Part shown: one piece after another, positions 13,364 to 14,387 of the stretch
Position numbering within the stretch: the first letter of the stretch is position 1
How the letters are laid out: every line of letters starts with the position of its first letter
NCBI GenBank assembly: GCA_002479815.1
Contig: DLPA01000154.1
Coordinates: 10,014-24,400, forward strand
Origin: a bacterium UBA7470
GTDB lineage: Bacteria > Pseudomonadota > Gammaproteobacteria > Burkholderiales > Burkholderiaceae_C
DNA: 14,387 bases
Reading direction: 5' to 3'
Program-made: the position numbers and the translations under genes
Notes under the pieces: generated by a model
Told to the model about the DNA's origin: nothing
The model's database searches: none
The model's input: only the letters and a program-made list of their open reading frames with translations

Positions 13364-13377
13364 GGAGCTGAAACATC

Positions 13378-14387
13378 ATGGACTTAATCAATAACCTAGC
13401 AATGGGTTTTGGCGTGGCGTTCACGTTCCAAAACCTGATGTATGCCTTCATCGGTTGTCTGTTGGGCACGCTGATTGGGGTGCTTCCTGGCATCGGCCCG
13501 GTCGCCACCATTGCGATGCTGCTGCCCGCCACCTATGCTCTGCCCCCTGTGGCGGCGCTCATCATGCTGGCGGGCATTTACTACGGGGCGCAGTACGGCG
13601 GCTCCACCACCGCCATTTTGGTGAACTTGCCCGGTGAATCCTCGTCGGTGGTGACGGTGATCGACGGCTACCAAATGGCTCGTAAAGGCCGTGCGGGCCC
13701 GGCCTTGGCCGCTGCGGGCTTGGGTTCTTTCTTTGCGGGCTGCGTGGGCACTTTGATTCTGGCGGCCTTTGCCGCACCCTTGACCGAAGTCGCGTTTAAG
13801 TTCGGCCCTGCGGAGTATTTTTCTTTGATGATTTTGGGCTTGATCGGCGCGGTGGTCTTGGCCTCTGGCTCGCTCATCAAAGCCTTGGCCATGATTGTGT
13901 TGGGCTTGCTCTTGGGCATGGTGGGCACCGATGTGAACTCCGGCGTGCCACGCTTCACTTTTGACATTCCCGAGCTGTCCGACGGCATTGGCTTTGTGGT
14001 GATTGCGATGGGCGTGTTCGGCTACGGCGAAATCATCAGCAACTTGGCCCAAGGCGATGAAAAGCGTGAAGTGTTCACGGGCAAAGTGCAAGGCTTGATG
14101 CCCACCAAAGAAGACTTCAAAAACATGGTTCCGGCTGTCTTGCGCGGCACGTCCATCGGTTCTGCCTTAGGGATTTTGCCCGGTGGCGGTGCATTATTGG
14201 CGGCATTTGCGGCCTACACCGTGGAGAAGAAAACCAGCTTGAAACCCGGAGAAGTCCCCTTCGGTCAAGGCAACATCCGTGGCATTGCTGCGCCCGAGTC
14301 GGCCAACAACGCGGGTTCTCAAACCTCGTTCATTCCTTTGTTGACCTTGGGGATTCCGCCCAATGCGGTGATGGCGCTGATGGTGGG
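13378..14387 (+). CDS. tctA: Tripartite tricarboxylate transporter large permease subunit TctA (partial, 3' end missing)
   Basis: 336 complete codons are present and the frame stays open to the window edge; full-length TctA is about 500 residues. Conserved blocks are LGTLIGVLPGIGPVATIAML (29-48), YYGAQYGGSTTAILVNLPGE (68-87), DGYQMARKGRAGPALAAAG (96-114) and, in the second repeat, LGILPGGGALLAAFAAYTVE (264-283) followed by AAPESANNAGSQTSFIPLLT (304-323). The internally repeated G-x-LPG-x-G motif is the hallmark of the TctA/DUF112 family, which forms the multi-span carboxylate channel. The start ATG at 13378 is preceded by AGGAG (13363-13367), which overlaps the stop codon of tctB, so the genes are co-transcribed and probably translationally coupled. 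Confidence 0.94.
   Translation, partial: MDLINNLAMGFGVAFTFQNLMYAFIGCLLGTLIGVLPGIGPVATIAMLLPATYALPPVAALIMLAGIYYGAQYGGSTTAILVNLPGESSSVVTVIDGYQMARKGRAGPALAAAGLGSFFAGCVGTLILAAFAAPLTEVAFKFGPAEYFSLMILGLIGAVVLASGSLIKALAMIVLGLLLGMVGTDVNSGVPRFTFDIPELSDGIGFVVIAMGVFGYGEIISNLAQGDEKREVFTGKVQGLMPTKEDFKNMVPAVLRGTSIGSALGILPGGGALLAAFAAYTVEKKTSLKPGEVPFGQGNIRGIAAPESANNAGSQTSFIPLLTLGIPPNAVMALMV

Noticed and set aside
13396..14091. Open frame of 231 codons on the minus strand inside tctA
   Set aside because: tctA is clear from its conserved motifs; the antisense product is Gln/His/Gly/Arg-rich with no family match.

Overview
The window looks like chromosomal DNA of a betaproteobacterium, probably order Burkholderiales and most likely family Comamonadaceae. 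The basis is the GC-rich coding sequence with AT-rich spacers, the TctB/TctA tripartite carboxylate transporter, the single-permease LolCD-type exporter, and the pairing of a spermidine-synthase-like protein with a stand-alone GspE/PilB-like ATPase. The family assignment is inference. No rRNA, tRNA, CRISPR array or transposase was found.

Left part (1-4811, all genes on the minus strand): a sugar-uptake regulon. In transcription order it holds a LacI-family regulator (4811-3693), a small outer-membrane porin (3399-2476), a periplasmic sugar-binding protein of the trehalose/maltose type (1877-594) and the first 171 codons of a MalF-like inner-membrane permease (514 to beyond base 1). Four copies of a LacI-type operator with core GCAAACGTTTGC lie in pairs upstream of the porin and of the binding protein. 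One of them covers the -35 box of a good sigma-70-type promoter (TTGCAT-N17-TATAAA). The simplest model is a sugar-responsive repressor controlling outer-membrane entry, periplasmic capture and inner-membrane import.

Middle part (4863-7668, plus strand): a compact operon of a LolC/E-family permease, the LolD ATPase and a TatD-family (YjjV-like) metal-dependent hydrolase, with overlapping or nearly abutting genes. It is transcribed divergently from the LacI gene across a 51-base gap.

Right part (8034-14387, plus strand): a spermidine-synthase-like methyltransferase-fold protein, a GspE/PilB-family ATPase, a membrane protein with a degenerate GGDEF domain (PRNEF in place of GGDEF), an FNR-like regulator lacking one of the four iron-sulfur cysteines, then tctB and the 5' part of tctA.

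The most unusual structure is a pair of non-coding elements, each exactly 228 bp between the outer edges of 27-bp terminal inverted repeats, at 2076-2303 and 7676-7903. The ends are nearly identical between copies, while the interiors are diverged but still alignable in opposite orientation. One copy folds back along much of its length. They behave like a MITE or large REP-like family. The second begins 7 bases after the tatD stop codon and probably serves as the end of the lol-tatD operon. A cluster of hairpins behind the porin gene and a hairpin between the binding-protein and permease genes are further RNA-level features.
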